Shown here: positions 11,991-25,414 of the stretch, piece after piece
How positions within the stretch are numbered: the first letter of the stretch is position 1
Layout of the letters: each line of letters starts with the position of its first letter
Source of the DNA: Holacanthus passer
Lineage: Eukaryota > Chordata > Actinopteri > Pomacanthidae
Length of the DNA stretch: 64,000 nucleotides
Direction: 5' to 3'
NCBI GenBank assembly: GCA_025331565.1
Contig: JAFREQ010000040.1
Span: 947,501-1,011,500 of the forward strand
Made by a program: the position numbers and the translations under genes
The notes under the pieces: model-generated
Told to the model about the DNA's origin: nothing
The model's input: only the letters and a program-made list of their open reading frames with translations
The model's database searches: none

Positions 11991-12087
11991 CTGATGCATC
12001 ACCCAGATAACAGATCACATGCTGGGCTGTTTTGTAGAGACAGTGGGTCACTTTGAACTTTAAGTGCAAGTTTAGCAGCACTACATC
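11991..12087 (+). repeat. 97-bp dispersed repeat, copy B
   Basis: The gap-free partner of 9154-9250. It starts 48 bases after a long impure CA tract (11847-11942). Whether the unit is a mobile element or a local segmental duplication cannot be told from two copies. Confidence 0.75.
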
Positions 12088-15000
12088 ATTCAGTCTATTA
12101 CAGGATGTTAAAGTGGAGCAGGTTCAGTAGAAGCACCTGAGCTGTTAATTGCAGGATTTCTTTTAACTGCCCGAAAAGCTGAGCTGAGAGAAAAGTGATG
12201 AATCACAGAAACAAAGTGCTGCCGAAGAACGAGAGAACTACTCTGAACTTTTCTGATGTTATCGTGTTTCTTCTGACTGACTTTCACAATAGAAGCCTGA
12301 AAGCAAAGAGAACTTGAGAGTGTGTGTATGGTTTGTATTGTTAAGGCACCACAGGAACAGTCAGCGGCAGAAGCTTAGCGAAGGTTTGTGTTTATTAAGT
12401 GCTAGTTAAGACGTTGGTCTGAATTTACATGTGATGCGGATCAGTTTGACACAGGTCAAAAGAGCAGCTTCATATTTAATAAAGGCAAATAAACCTTTTC
12501 TACTGTGCTTCTGCTTTTAGTGGCCGTGCTGTTGCCAAGATTTTATGAAAGTCTCAGTGAGCAACATCCAAACATAACAGAAAGTAATTCTTTAAAGTCA
12601 AATTTCAGAACTCTGAACGTCAAACACATGTTTTTTCTTACTCCTACAACACAACAAATACACAACAGGCATTCACAAGTCTGTGATGTGGCACAATTTT
12701 AGAAACAATGACAAAGTAGATTTAGATCCAGCTTGAGTCCAACTTTTAGATCTCTACTAGATTCATTTGAAAACAGTTGATTAAAGAAGACGTGCAGCAG
12801 CTGCAGTGAAACCCTGTTGAAACACTTGTTGAAACCAATAAAGTTGTTCAAAATATACGTGTTGCTACAGCTTTCATTTTAAGCGTTGCCTTCCTTCGCT
12901 GTGCACCTTGTCAGTAGGTGCCTGAACCACAGCTTGACACAAAACAAGTTGAGCGACAGCAAATCATCTCACCTGCTACTGAATGGTGAAAATATACTTC
13001 CTGGTTTGTTTATAGATTTGACAGGTTGAAACTTTTTCCTGCACATAAATCAATAAATGTCACCACATCAAACCCACAAACAAGCCAGGTGATCAACAGG
13101 GTTCATGCCCACTGAGAAAGGAGGAAAGCTGCTTCTATCCAAAAGCAGGTGATGCAGGCTGACGTGTTGAACCTGCTCTTCACGCCAACAGGGAGACAGA
13201 CAGACAACTTAACTCTGGCTTCACCTGCAGCTGCCAGAGGCCTGTGTTTGAGCTGTGAGTCAGAGTGAACCTCCAGCAGAGAAAAAGAAAACAAAGACCA
13301 CCAAAGATCCTCCACTGCTGGTGACTACGGCCTGAAACTGTCTAAACAGACCCGGTGTGGAACAAGACAGGTGGTCCCCCCCCAAAGGCAAACAGAGATG
13401 ATCCCACAAACCCACTCTGACACCACGCCTAAACCCGACCCACCTACAGCAGCAGTCGGCCGCCAAAAGTCTGCGCTCACCAACCAAACCGAGCCGGAAG
13501 CCGCCGCGTCATCGGACTCTCAGATCTAACCAGGTGGCATTCGGCCTCTGTTACACCATCTCGCAATTTGCTGTTGTTAAATAGTTAAATGACGAGTGTG
13601 AAGAGTTGAGGAGAGAGCAGTGGGGCCAAAACACACAATGGTAACCCGGCCCGGAGAGCGGGTGGCCACACGCTTTGAACGATGTCAAAAGGCTGCCAGT
13701 TAATTAGGCGTGGACCTCCCTGGAGACTACCTGGAGGGTCGGAGCCGCGTCTTTCTTTCAGAGTGCCAGTGCTCCGCCATAAAAAGTGATAAGCGGGAAA
13801 TTGGGGGGGAAAAAATGAACCATGTGACAATGCGAAGGGTAAGACGGGAGCGTGGAGGGAATGAGTCAAGCCTTTTGTCCGTCCTCTGTCTTCCTGCCAC
13901 CCTTCCGCTGCTGGTGTCGAGCTGTAAAGGCGTCGCTTCGCAGAGACAGCTGCGTCTCAGCGTGTCAGCAACTGTTCAGCCCGAACTGTCCCAAACCAGC
14001 TGCATTCAGCTGCGCCGCACGGCGTCGCGCAGCTCTGCACAACGAGAATGGACACAACTGGCGTCCCACCTCGCTGTCAGGCAACAATGTTCATCCTCCG
14101 TCACTTCCCGCTGACAGACTGGGATGCCTGACTGATCGCAGATACAGGACGGCTGTTCACCTGTAATAACTGTCATCCACCATTCAAACTGAGAGAGGAC
14201 TGCAACAATGATTTGGCCTTCCTGAAATTGAATATGATGCTGAGTGAGGAAAATATAAGAAACTCAATCATAAGATGCGTCATTCTTGGTATCTTCTAGA
14301 TGCAATGTCGCATTTAAATAATAGAGGAAATCACAAACAAAAAGTAACTTCAAAAAAAAAGAACTCCACTTTGTTGTTGAGTTCATCAGGGACTGAACAA
14401 AAAACTAATTCTAGTAAGGAGTTGTCAGGCGATTGAAATGCTTTTACTTTAAATTCTACAGACGCATGTTTCAGCACATCCTGCCGTCTCCAGGATGAAT
14501 TAAATGATTAACTGAGCTAATTATCTGCAAATTAAAGAGAGTAAACCAGGCAAACCATAACGTACTGATCTTTCTAAATCAAACTCACTGTCACAAAGGC
14601 CCTCAGCATTAAACAGGGGATTCAAGCGTTTACCACAGACAGATTCTCAGACAGTTTTTACAAATAACCACACGTTTCTCAGTCAGTCTTTTAAGCCCAG
14701 GATCTTGTAATATAACATTTCACAACATCTTATTAGTTGGCAATTGACCTGATAATTTTGTCTGGTTCATTTCTGCAATACAAAGTCAAAAAAACGTTTT
14801 CCGTTGTCTGGAAGTTATTTCCTTTGGGACAGCAAAACACAACAGAAAACCCTTGTAGATTAAACTGGGTTTATTGGACACTTCAGGGCTGATTAACTCC
14901 AGCAGAGGTACAAATTAAAACTCACTAGCATACAAGCAACACAAAATGCAGCGCTCTCTAATGCTTTAACACAGAAGAGTCAGTCAAGATGATGCATTTA

Positions 15001-16080
15001 ACATCTATTTTTGTCCCTTTATGTCCTACATTTGCACCAAATGAAGATTGAAAGAGTTATATTGAGATGGACACTTTTCTCTAAGGCTTAAACATCCTTT
15101 AAACTCGCCTGCTTTCTGTGACACCTACATGTGTTTAATAGAACAAATGAAGGTTAGAAATAAAAGTTTTGAATTGGATTGACTCAGTGATTACACAAGA
15201 TTCAAGGTAATGCAGTATTACAAATAATAGAAACTGAGATGGATGAGACAAAAATCGTGTTCTACACAAGCAAATCAAGCAATCTTTGGTTTATTATGAA
15301 GGAAAAACAAAGCTGTCAAATTGTCATCTGACCTTCACTTACACAGCAGATTGTGTGTCATCTTCTATCTATCTGTCACAGTCACATTGGGTTGACATTG
15401 CAATTGGGACAAACCACTTTGATCTCAATCGATTTCCTATTTTGGAATGAGAAAATAAAAAACATCAATGTTTGTGACAATGTAATTGGAAATAGTGGTT
15501 ATAGACTTTCACATAGCGGATCAAAGTCCATCAAAATCAAGCTTTACTACAAAATTATCAAAAGGTGAACTGGAAGCATTCACATCACAGTCATTAAGTC
15601 AAGACAATCAAGTAAAGGCCGTCCACTAGTGTCCACAACGAATGCACACTCTCCGGACGCAATAAAGAAATTACAAGCTTCAGGGTTGTGGACTGACGGC
15701 ATATTTGCATGATATAGGCAAAATCTGAAGTGTTTTCAGCTTCACTAAGAGCGAATGGTGGTTTGTTTCTTCTCAGACCTTTTGTCTTCCAGACTTTTAA
15801 GAGAAAGACGAGTCTTGTGTGTTATGAGGTGTTGGAAGCTGTAATAAAGGGACAAATAAATTCAGTTTCTTCCTGCTCCGACACAGCGGAAGGAGGTTGC
15901 TGTCTGAAAGCACCTTAATGTGTCAGACATGAAACATCATCATTCATTTGATGCTATGTTTCTGTCCACATTGAAATCCAATATTCACTTTCCTTTCAAG
16001 CTACTAGATGCTCCAGTTTCATCTCTGCCTAGTCCCCAGCTGTGAGCCGTTTGGTCCTGGGCAGGTACACAGTGAGTCTC
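12088..16080. other. intron 1 stretch, mostly unique sequence
   Basis: This 4-kb part has no recognised gene, LINE or DNA transposon. Bases 13370-14160 are GC-richer, and overlapping frames of 94, 134 and 104 codons there give no known protein. Bases 14200-15700 are AT-rich with no named feature. Confidence 0.4.
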
Positions 16081-16105
16081 TCAGACCTTTTTTCTGCTGA
16101 CAACA

Positions 16106-16133
16106 GCTGCTGCTGCTGCTGCTGCTGCTGCTG
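16106..16133. repeat. (CTG)n trinucleotide repeat
   Basis: Nine consecutive ctg/gct units in non-coding intron DNA. Confidence 0.95.
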
Positions 16134-16829
16134 GAAATGAGGTTGATGAAAGCAGTGAAACTGAACAATACAGCTCATGTTCCATAAACCAAAACAATGA
16201 GCTTAAAGAGGCTAAAAAGCTCCATAAAAGAGTTAAGTAATAATTCTCAATGGGTTCATCATCTTTTACTGTACACGCTGATTGTTCTATAAAATATTGA
16301 TTGCCAGAGCTTTAATGATTGTAAGCACCATTTCCCAGGCTCCCGCTTCGTTTCATCTCCATACTTCTATCCATCACAACATATGGAAGCGCTAAAGCTC
16401 ACTCAAAGAACACCGTCACTGAATTCCCTGTGGTTATGATGGCTCGGGGTTACGCTGACTTGGCTTCAACATGCCGAACAGCTCATCCTCCCTGCCCGTT
16501 CCCCCTCTCTCCGTCGGCTCATCTCCACCTACTAATTTGCCCACCGTAGGTCAGGCCGCCCTGATGTGGCGAGCCGGCGACCACAGCAGCACATGTTGAG
16601 CCGTTCTGGGAAAAAAAGACAAGCGAGGAGGAACGACATGCATGAGCAGATGCGCACATGTACCACTTCTCAACCGGAGGGAAATTCTTAATTCGCTTAA
16701 AATATCCAGTTTGTGCGCTCGAGCGTGTAAACAAAGCATCAGACAAACAAGTGTTGCCGAAATCTTCAAAGCATTGCTAAAAAATCTTCCTGGACAGGCC
16801 CGTCATCACGAGCTCATCCTTTCAGTTTG

Positions 16830-16830
<1 letters not shown>

Positions 16831-16869
<39 letters not shown>
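16831..16869. repeat. (CA)n microsatellite
   Basis: About 19 CA units. Confidence 0.95.
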
Positions 16870-16871
<2 letters not shown>

Positions 16872-17159
16872 AGTGTTTGAAATGTGCAGCAGTTGGTTGG
16901 CAGCGGGGTTCTTTTCACGCCTGCTCATCTCAGACTTTCATTAAAACTCCAGTCTTATCACACTGCAGCGCTCAATCACTTTCTTGTGACGCAACCCAGC
17001 AGGATGGTGTGTGTGTGCGTGTGTGTGTGTTGTTGGCTTGCCTTTAAGGCCAAACCATGTTAACACTCCCCCTATCCGACCCAAGTCTTCACTCCAGACC
17101 CTCATTTCTGCATGTTCATCGTGTTCAGTACTTCATTCAAACAGACAGCGCCAGGCATG

Positions 17160-17179
17160 TACACACACACACACACACA
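17160..17179. repeat. (CA)n microsatellite
   Basis: About 10 CA units. A GT-rich impure run lies at 17007-17030. Confidence 0.85.
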
Positions 17180-17394
17180 AAGACACACTCAGCCAATTCA
17201 TTGCCTATTAACTAAGTGCGACCCAGAAGCATGTGGGAGGATACTGTCCTTTATTCCCTTGAAATGAGCGAAAACAACATAATTACACGCTTAGTGATAT
17301 ATCATCGTCCTGCTGCTGAGGGTTAAAAATAAAGGCCTCTGAGATCAAACAAGGGGGAGAAATGAAAGGATGGTGCTGCTATGGAGCTGTATAC

Positions 17395-17398
<4 letters not shown>

Positions 17399-17442
<44 letters not shown>
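17399..17442. repeat. (CA)n microsatellite
   Basis: About 22 pure CA units. Confidence 0.95.
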
Positions 17443-17445
<3 letters not shown>

Positions 17446-17592
17446 AGTGCCATCATCCGTGGCCGGCCAGCAGTCTCTCTGAAGTCAGTTCAAAGATAAC
17501 ACTGACTTGGCCAGGGATGAGTGGATGGCTGCTGGACGGGCATGTGGGCTGGCACTTGGTGGACAGGGTGGGGGTGAGGGGGGAGATACGTG

Positions 17593-17599
<7 letters not shown>

Positions 17600-17626
<27 letters not shown>
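17600..17626. repeat. poly(A) tract, 27 bases
   Basis: A pure A run followed by gacagagagaaag. No retroposed gene or SINE body could be recognised in front of it, so its origin is unknown. Confidence 0.9.
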
Positions 17627-17628
<2 letters not shown>

Positions 17629-17629
17629 C

Positions 17630-19600
17630 AGAGAGAAAGTAGGTAGAAATATCCACACAGGAAAAAAAATGTAAGTGTTTTAGTGTATTTTTCATGTTAT
17701 TTTACTTCAAACAAGAGAAAATATCTGTCAGCATCTTGAGATAATCCAACATAATCCCCCCAAATCTCATTCTCTCTGGGCAAAGTGTCAAGATCTCAAA
17801 GCACAACATAACTAGGATGCTCTGAGTTGAGTGAAAACCTCCACCAACACTGAATAACCCTCCAGAAATGTTTACATTTCATTTAGCTTTCATGTAGGAT
17901 TTTCTGATGAACAGTATGTGAATGCGATGTTCTGTTCCTACCAGAACACAAAACACATCATTCATGTAGTTTAGGATTTTATGTTCATATTTTTGAGCAT
18001 TAAAAGTCCACTGAAAGCGCTTTCCAGATCAACCGCACGGATGTTTATGGGCTTAATGAACAAATTAATTATCTTAATATCTTGCATGCCCACATTAAAA
18101 CAGGCAATGCTGTCAATGTAATAGGTGTCAATAAATAAAAGAAAATAAATAAGGTCTAATGAGTTTTAATTACAAAAGTTCTGATCAGTCAGGAAAAGGT
18201 GTGGTTTTAAATTAAAGATTGCGTTGGCTAAAACGCACAAGAAGATAATATTCTCCTTTACAGTAATTTACTACGTTTACAGTCCAACTGGAAAAATCAT
18301 TAAAACATTCGATAATTAAAATGAGTGCATATGATGGAATAGTGGCATTAGAATGTGTCAGAGGCCACAAAGTTTGAGCTTTAACAAGAAAAATCTTCCT
18401 AAAATGCAACAACTATTGACTAATGATAAAATTTTAAACCCGTGTTACAGCCAAAGTCTAATCACTTCATCCTTCAACCAAAGGAAGTCAACATGTTTGT
18501 ACTAACTGGTTTGCCCTGGAAAAGTAAAATCTCTATAGATGAAGATGAAGACATTGCGTGGACGGACGCGTCATGCTGTTATGCTGTGTGGTCGGTCTGG
18601 TCACAGGGCCACGAAGGGGTTAAGGAGGGAGAGGGGCGAGCGTGTCGTACTACGTTTCACTTTCCACTACTGTCAGCCCTTTGTGATGACTCTGGCCTCC
18701 ACACACTGTACTTATGTGGCTTTGGGACTCAATACGTGTGTGTGTGTGTGTGAGCCCGTGTGTGCACTGTATACAGTATGAGGGAAGGACCATGATCAAA
18801 GAGAAAGCACATAAAACATCCGTCACAACCTCTTCCATTTACCCAGTTTTCTGTGTTGGACAGGAGTGTTAAGGATTTAATGACCTAATGGGAAACTGGA
18901 CGATTAGCCTTCTTTTCCAAAGAGATGACACACATGTTAAAAAGGGACACACTCAAAACACGCGAGATGTCGATGATGGAGCTGTTGAACAGGATGAAGG
19001 CGGACAGTGGAGCGGGTGCGAGGCAGATGAACAGCTGCAGGTCTGACGGTCATAAGGTTGTGTGGGAGGACTCCTGCGGTGTTTTTCTGAAGCGTGGTCG
19101 AGGAAGCAATTGTTCTGCATGGAGTCAGAGAGGAGGGGTGAGGAGGGCAAAGAGACACAGAGAGAGTCAAAGTTCGGCCTATTTGTTCAACGGCTGCTGA
19201 GGCAGCAGCGCGAACGCCACGCCGCTGAGATGAAAGGGATCATGGGAGAGAAAGACAGTTTTGACCTCAATACTTTTTAAGTCCTAAATGAGATGTTTCA
19301 ACAGCACAGATTATCAAAAATGCCTTGTCGAGTTCATAACCTTGTTCGCTAAATGTCGGATCAATACAATATTCAAAACTTGCGATCTGGCCAATTTAAG
19401 GGTGTATTCTATTTAGACAACGTTCTGGTAAAGCTTCTTGTGTTTGAACACAACTTTTATGATTTGAGAATTTCAGTGTCTTTTCTTAGATCTTAGAATA
19501 AAACATTCAGCGATGAGTCCACTGCCTCTACAGTTCAAAGAGCTTCACTGTAGATTTACAGGAGAGTGTGAGATTTTTAGCGTTTCAGTGTAAATGCATA
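17630..19600. other. intron 1 stretch, AT-rich then mixed, no named feature
   Basis: Bases 17700-18430 are AT-rich without repeat structure. Bases 18440-19270 hold several short overlapping frames on both strands and a small GT run near 18737, but no recognisable protein, exon or mobile element. Confidence 0.4.
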
Positions 19601-19619
19601 TTGGGTTTTGTATGAATAG

Positions 19620-19621
<2 letters not shown>

Positions 19622-19679
<58 letters not shown>
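19622..19679. repeat. (GT)n microsatellite, 29 units
   Basis: A pure GT tract of 58 bases. Confidence 0.95.
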
Positions 19680-19680
<1 letters not shown>

Positions 19681-20054
19681 AGGCCTGGCAGTGTAAACAC
19701 AGAGGAGCTCTGAGCTCTGCCTCTGGCTGTGAACACTAGACTTGCTGGGTAATGTGCTGAGTGAGCACTTGGTGTCCAAGCTTGCTCTAATCCACAAATT
19801 GTCTCTTTGGCCAGCCACCCCCCCCCGACACACACACACATGCGCACACACACACCTCACCACCAGACCCACTTTAACCCACGAAATCCCCCAACAGGGG
19901 CCTCTATCAGGGACACACAGGTCAGAGCTTCAGCTCGGTGCTCCTTCCTGGGAGGAGCCCATTTTCCAGTCGGGGTCAAATTTTCAACTGGATTATGCTG
20001 CATCACCTAAACTCCATCTTTGAATCTGTACTTCTTCTATCAAGTGATTGTTTA

Positions 20055-20130
20055 GGTCAGTAGCTCCCAATCTGGATCTTGAGTACCTACAGTCCTGATT
20101 ATTTTCTGCTCACATTGGATTACATAAAAT
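20055..20130 (+). repeat. short dispersed-repeat relic
   Basis: The segment gtcagtagctcccaatctgg, atcttgagtacctacag, tcctgattattttctgctc resembles the fish repeat that runs 'gtcagtggttcccaaccctgg tcctcgagtaccnncagtcctg'. It is short and diverged. Confidence 0.3.
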
Positions 20131-21254
20131 AGAGGTTTGCACTCAATCAACAGTTTGCCTTCCACCTCTAGCTTGGCTGAAGGCAGTCAGTACTAAACTT
20201 TTTTTTTTTTTTCAAATTTGAGTATTTTCTGTCTTCTATATTTTTCGGTCTCTGTAAACTGAGTATCTTTGAGTTTTAAACTGTTCTTCTGAGTTTTGAA
20301 GACACCACCTTTCAGTGCCAAGATGCGGTCCTGACAGGGACACCCATGAGCGTGGTGTTCATTGTTCATACATTACGATTCTAAACCAAGCATTAAAAAG
20401 TGGAAAAATAAAAGAATCCTGCATCCACGCTATGGGATGCAAACCTCAAAAATGTCCGATAGACCCAAACTAAATGACCCATTTCCACTGCAAACATCTA
20501 TTGTTCTGTGGAGGCAAATGAAAACCATGTTTCTGGGTAGTAAAAGCGGTGGACCTCACTCAGCTCAAATTAAAGTAGCTGAACCAATGGGAATGTTAAC
20601 ATCGCTGTGCTTGAAACAGAGTCTTGGTTGAACAGAATCGCAGAATAACCAAAACAGAGAGAGGACGGAAAGTGAATTTGCTGTCGAGTGGAGTCTGAAA
20701 TCTCTGTGTGTGGGACAGTTTTACTATTTCCAGCAGGACGTCCCTGTAGCACAAGAGGACTGCCGGTAAAGTTTTAGATTCTTGCTCTCTATGTGTGTGA
20801 GTAGTGTCTGGATCAAGTCCAGTCCAGTGGAGTCAGTCTGTAAGTGCTACACGAGCCGCATGTCTGAGCCAAAACTTCCAGCCCGGACCCTCCCTGCAAC
20901 AGAACCCCCCCTCCAGAGAGATCAGCACCTCTCACTGGGATTTATCGATCAGCTGCTCCGGGGCTGCACGCTGACAGACTGGAGTCCAAATCAAATCAAA
21001 TCGTCCAAATCAAACTGAGATCTTGGTGGCCTGTGGGAGAAAGTACAGCAAACCAGGATTGATGGCGGAATAAGTTTGACAAAAACAGGCATTAAACCTT
21101 CCTCTCTATCGGAGGAAGCATTGCATTGGAGCTTTGTTGACTGGTGACAAAAAGCGTTGCCATTCAACAGTGTAATCAGCTGTGACACAGAATGTTACTT
21201 CCTGGTTAAAAGCTTACAGACGTCCACCTTGACTGAATTAATGTTTGTGATCTG

Positions 21255-21330
21255 TCACAATTGGCTGATACCCGATCTGTTTAACAAGGTCTGTATTGGC
21301 ACCAACACTGATCATATTGGATCTTGAGTA
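21255..21330. repeat. short dispersed-repeat relic with 'gctgatacccgat'
   Basis: The words ggctgatacccgatctg, gtctgtattggcacc and actgatcatattggatc resemble a common fish dispersed repeat of the form 'ggctgatacccgatcc...gtatcggcacc...'. The match is partial, and chance similarity remains possible. Confidence 0.25.
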
Positions 21331-22055
21331 ACTATGAATAGAAACACTGAACTGAACTAAATGACTGAAGCTGTCAGCAACGTAAATTGCAGATTTGACA
21401 ACTTTGATTGCGAATTTTAGCCTCTAGGTGAAAAAACATTTGAATTCCCTGTCCAAAAATGTATTTACTATCAACTTCACTATCATCAAATATAGAAATG
21501 ACGTCGTACCCGACATCAACATTTGATTGTGTCATTGTATACATTTCCATCTGTACAAACATTCATTCGAACTCTGAAGGCACCAAAACCAAAACGATCA
21601 AATTCTGAACACGAGCAAAGACAGCGTTCCTGAAAAGGCCTCGCTGCAGCACCAGACGCCAGATCAGTATTAGCAGCTCCATTTGGTCCATGTCTGTGAA
21701 TGTGAACTCACAGTGAAGGGATAAGTGTAATAAGAGGAGATTATTCCATGCGGGCGAGCTGTAACTCACTTTATGGGCTTTGACTGGATGAGGAGAGCAG
21801 GCACTGAGGTCCAGCTCTGTAATATCCAGTTATAAACTGACGCAGCATGAAGGGCTCCGCTCCGCAGCTCCAACCTCCTCCATGTTGGCACCAGACGCTC
21901 TATGATGTTAACATTTGGGATTTGGGGCAAAAACTGGGCTTGTAAATTTCAGATCTCCATGTGAGCGTTTGCCAGTTTCTGTATATTGACCTCTCTGTTT
22001 TCTGCATCAGTCCAACAGTCAGTCATTAAAATGAGCTGCTAACTACGAGGAGGAC

Positions 22056-22056
22056 G

Positions 22057-22083
<27 letters not shown>
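22056..22083. repeat. (CA)n microsatellite
   Basis: About 14 CA units. Confidence 0.95.
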
Positions 22084-22087
<4 letters not shown>

Positions 22088-23039
22088 ACAGGCTTTAAGT
22101 CTTCCCAATTATCAGCCAAACGGGTCAAGAAACATCAGAACAGATGTTGACATTGACATCTGAACAATAATAATGTGATTACAGATGTTGGCCAAAGAAG
22201 CGATCCCTCAAGACAGTGAGGGATTGATTGGAAGAGATACTTCAAGGTTATCATTAAATCTTTATTTTCAAAGACACCAGCAACAGTATGCTTCTTATTT
22301 AATTTCAAATAAAGACATTTTGACTTTTAGAGTAAAATACCATCTGTAAAACATCTGTGAGCACTTTTGTTTTTGCTAATCTAACATCATTATAGACACT
22401 AATATTTCTGTGGTCAGTCAATGTCAAGCAATAATATCATCACAGGGATATATATTGCTCAGGCTGACTGGAAACAAAGCCATGTGTGAAATCCAAGTTC
22501 ATATTTGCATTCAGTCTGGTCACAAAACAGCCCGACCCAATCCTCTAACAACCATGTAGGGTATCATGATGGATGGTGAGGCTACTTGAGTATGTCTGTA
22601 CAAAATCAGCGTACTTGATATCAAAGCTTCTTATTCTCATTTAGAGAACTGACTGTACAGCTCCAGCAAGTTTCTATATTAGTGCTGAATTACATCCTTG
22701 TCAATCAAAGTCTTCCTTGGCAAAGGATCCCTTCAAAACAAGTTATCTAATATCTAATATCACTGTCACTCCTCTTATTTAGGCCATCTTTATTAGCTGG
22801 AACATCAACTACTTTAATGCTGGGTATGATGCTTTAAAATTCATATGTGAAACTATTTATGAAATAAGTAGGGGAACGTAAACTAGACTGAAGAGGTAAC
22901 AACAGTGTCACACATTGATTAATATGTTAATAAAGAATGTCTGTGAACTAATTTCTTTGAAAGTAATTTAAATTTTGGACTCATTTTGTATCCCTTTCCC
23001 CATTAAGACCACAAGCACATCTTGAAGTTATGAAACCTC

Positions 23040-24930
23040 ATAAGACACACACACACCCTGGTCCCCGCAGGACAACAAAACCCCGGAGCATTCCAGAGGA
23101 GGTGGGAGTGGAGAGTTTGGACGGCGGTGGGGGTGGAGGGATGTTAAATTGGTGACTTGGAAGGCAGAGCCTTTCCAGAAGCGAAGCGGACAACCTGTGG
23201 TTGGGGTTGAATTCTTTCCCTCTCTGGCTCCTTTTAGAAAAAGAGGAGAAAACGGCAAACACAGACCCCTCCATTCAGAGTAATTTATCCCTATGGCCAG
23301 GCCTTCTTTACCGGCTGCAATAGCCCCCTTCCGGGGCTGCCCAGCAGGAAGCCTGCGAGTGGCGTGTGAAACTCTCCTGTCTCCTTCAGCTCAAAAGGGA
23401 AGGATGAACAATGGCCCTCGCCAGGCGCTGGCTCTGAACAATCCCTCTCTCGGCTTCGCTCTCTGCCTTACTTTCTCCGTCTCTAAAAGCAACCACAAGC
23501 TATTCCCGCAAAACCCACATTCTTTTATCCATCCAATATCGTCCGTCAGCAGCCATTTCCTTCAACATAAACTGTTTTCTCTCATCCGTTCCTCTTTGCT
23601 TCTCCCTTCTCTCTTACCTCAAAATCTTTGCTCGGTTTCCATCCGCTGCTCTTTGCCTCAACTCTTCTCGATTTCCTTTTTGGTAACGGCAAGACAAACA
23701 CTTTGAATCAAGGCGAAGGGGAGCACGAAGCACCCCACATTTTTCTGGGTTCTCAGGACCCCATTTGACCCTCCCATTGCTCCAATCATCAACTCGAGGG
23801 TGAGCCATCTTCCATCACCATGCCTCGCCCAAACCATCTTTCCATCTTTGAAAAAGCCCTGCTGGATCTTTACTGCCTGAAGGGACTTGGACCAAACTCA
23901 GAGAGAGGGTGAACAAAGCAATTATTAGTCTGATTAATAGCACATTTGTCAAGGACAAATTTACAACTGACTGATTTCCACAACACATGCAACACAACAG
24001 TGGAAACAATGGAAATGAGTGTGGACAGCGAGACAGCTTTGTGTCATTACAATAAACTCCATGGCACGTCTCTTTCCCCAGGCGGAGGATGTTGGAGAGC
24101 GAGCCGGGCTTCAGCGGAACATGTGGCTCATCAGTTCGCATGGCGACTCTCCAACTCGTTCAGGCTGAGAAACAGGCAAAGTACATGTCAGCCTGATCAA
24201 TCAATAACAAAAACCACTGTTTCTGAACTCCTCTGTGGGAGTCAGCAGTTTGGGGGGAAAGAAATGTGGACAGTTTCCCCACAGAAGGAGCCTCAGCAAC
24301 AATCTGCACAGCTCTTGCGGGAAGCCATTTTCCCCCCAGCGCTCAACCATTCACCAGCGGCTCCTACAGAGCTATTGAGCATTCACTAGGCACCTCCACA
24401 TCCCCGACAAGCGCAACAAAAAGCATTTTAAAGCAACACTCCCCGCAGTTCCCACACTATTTCACCTGTCAAATGCTTACAAAACAGTCGAGGAAGGCCA
24501 AATGCTCCTCAGGGGCGCCGCAGCACACCTCTTGCCAGCCTCGGCCCCACTAAAGACGTTGTTATTCCTCTTAAAGAAAGAATACGCTATAAATCTTTCC
24601 CACCTACTATCACGAGCAACTATTCTGAGCCTCAAGGCCCAGACAGGACCTTCCACCTTGACAAGCATCACCTAAAGTAGAGCAGGAAACCCGAAGAAAG
24701 CGTTTCCTCGCAGAGCCAGACTCCCAAAGCGGGCGGATGAGTCATCTGGGAATGATGCGCAGGAAATCAATATAAACCAATTGTCTGTTTGAGGAAGGAG
24801 ACAACAGAAAAGGCAAAGAAAGGCCAGCGCCGGAGATCCGTTGCGCTGTAGGAAATTAGAGGCGTCTGCAGAGTCAGAACCTTGTCCGGCTGATTGATCA
24901 TTTGAGTAAACTAGAAAGATGCGAGGGTCT
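23040..24930. other. long repeat-poor, GC-richer block in intron 1
   Basis: Nearly 1.9 kb without microsatellites or recognisable mobile elements. Open frames of 137 (+, 23293), 108 (-, 23815) and 147 codons (+, 23946) overlap on different strands and none resembles a known protein, so they probably reflect base composition. It contains an imperfect inverted repeat (gttggagagcgagcc at 24091 against ggcgactctccaac at 24142). It could hold regulatory elements. Confidence 0.25.
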
Positions 24931-25355
24931 ATATCTTCATGGAGGTCTGACGAAGAGAGTAGGTGCGTTCGTTCATTTACTCATGTCTTCATTCTGACTT
25001 CAGAGAAACATACAGTAGCTCTGCAGACTCGGGGTTGAAGTCAGCTCAAAGTTTGCATCATGGTATTTTTAGAAAGTTGGGATAAAAACTAGCAGTGGAA
25101 GTGGAATTTATTCTCCCTTGTTATCACGTTTCTCTCTGCAGAATTCAAATAACACATTTTTTTTATTGCAAGTAAAGTCAAGAATAAAAAACAGTCTCCA
25201 AACAACACAAGTTTGTTGGAAACTCCAGGCAGCAGCTATTTGCTTAGCAGGATATTTAATCTTTCTTTCACCAAAAAATACTGTAGTTTCAGAGTCATAA
25301 CTGATGCAATTCACATTAAGGCCATTTTCTTTGCTCCTCACTGCATTAACTCATA

Positions 25356-25414
25356 TGTGTGTGTTTGTGTGTGTATATTGTGTGTATATATATATACACA
25401 CACAAACACACACA
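25356..25414. repeat. 23-bp perfect inverted repeat built of TG/CA runs
   Basis: The left arm 25356-25378 and right arm 25392-25414 are exact reverse complements over 23 bases, with a 13-base spacer. Both arms carry the same interruption (ttt on the left, aaa on the right) inside the TG/CA alternation and a tatat end, so the symmetry is more than two chance microsatellites. The DNA could form a hairpin or cruciform. Confidence 0.8.
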
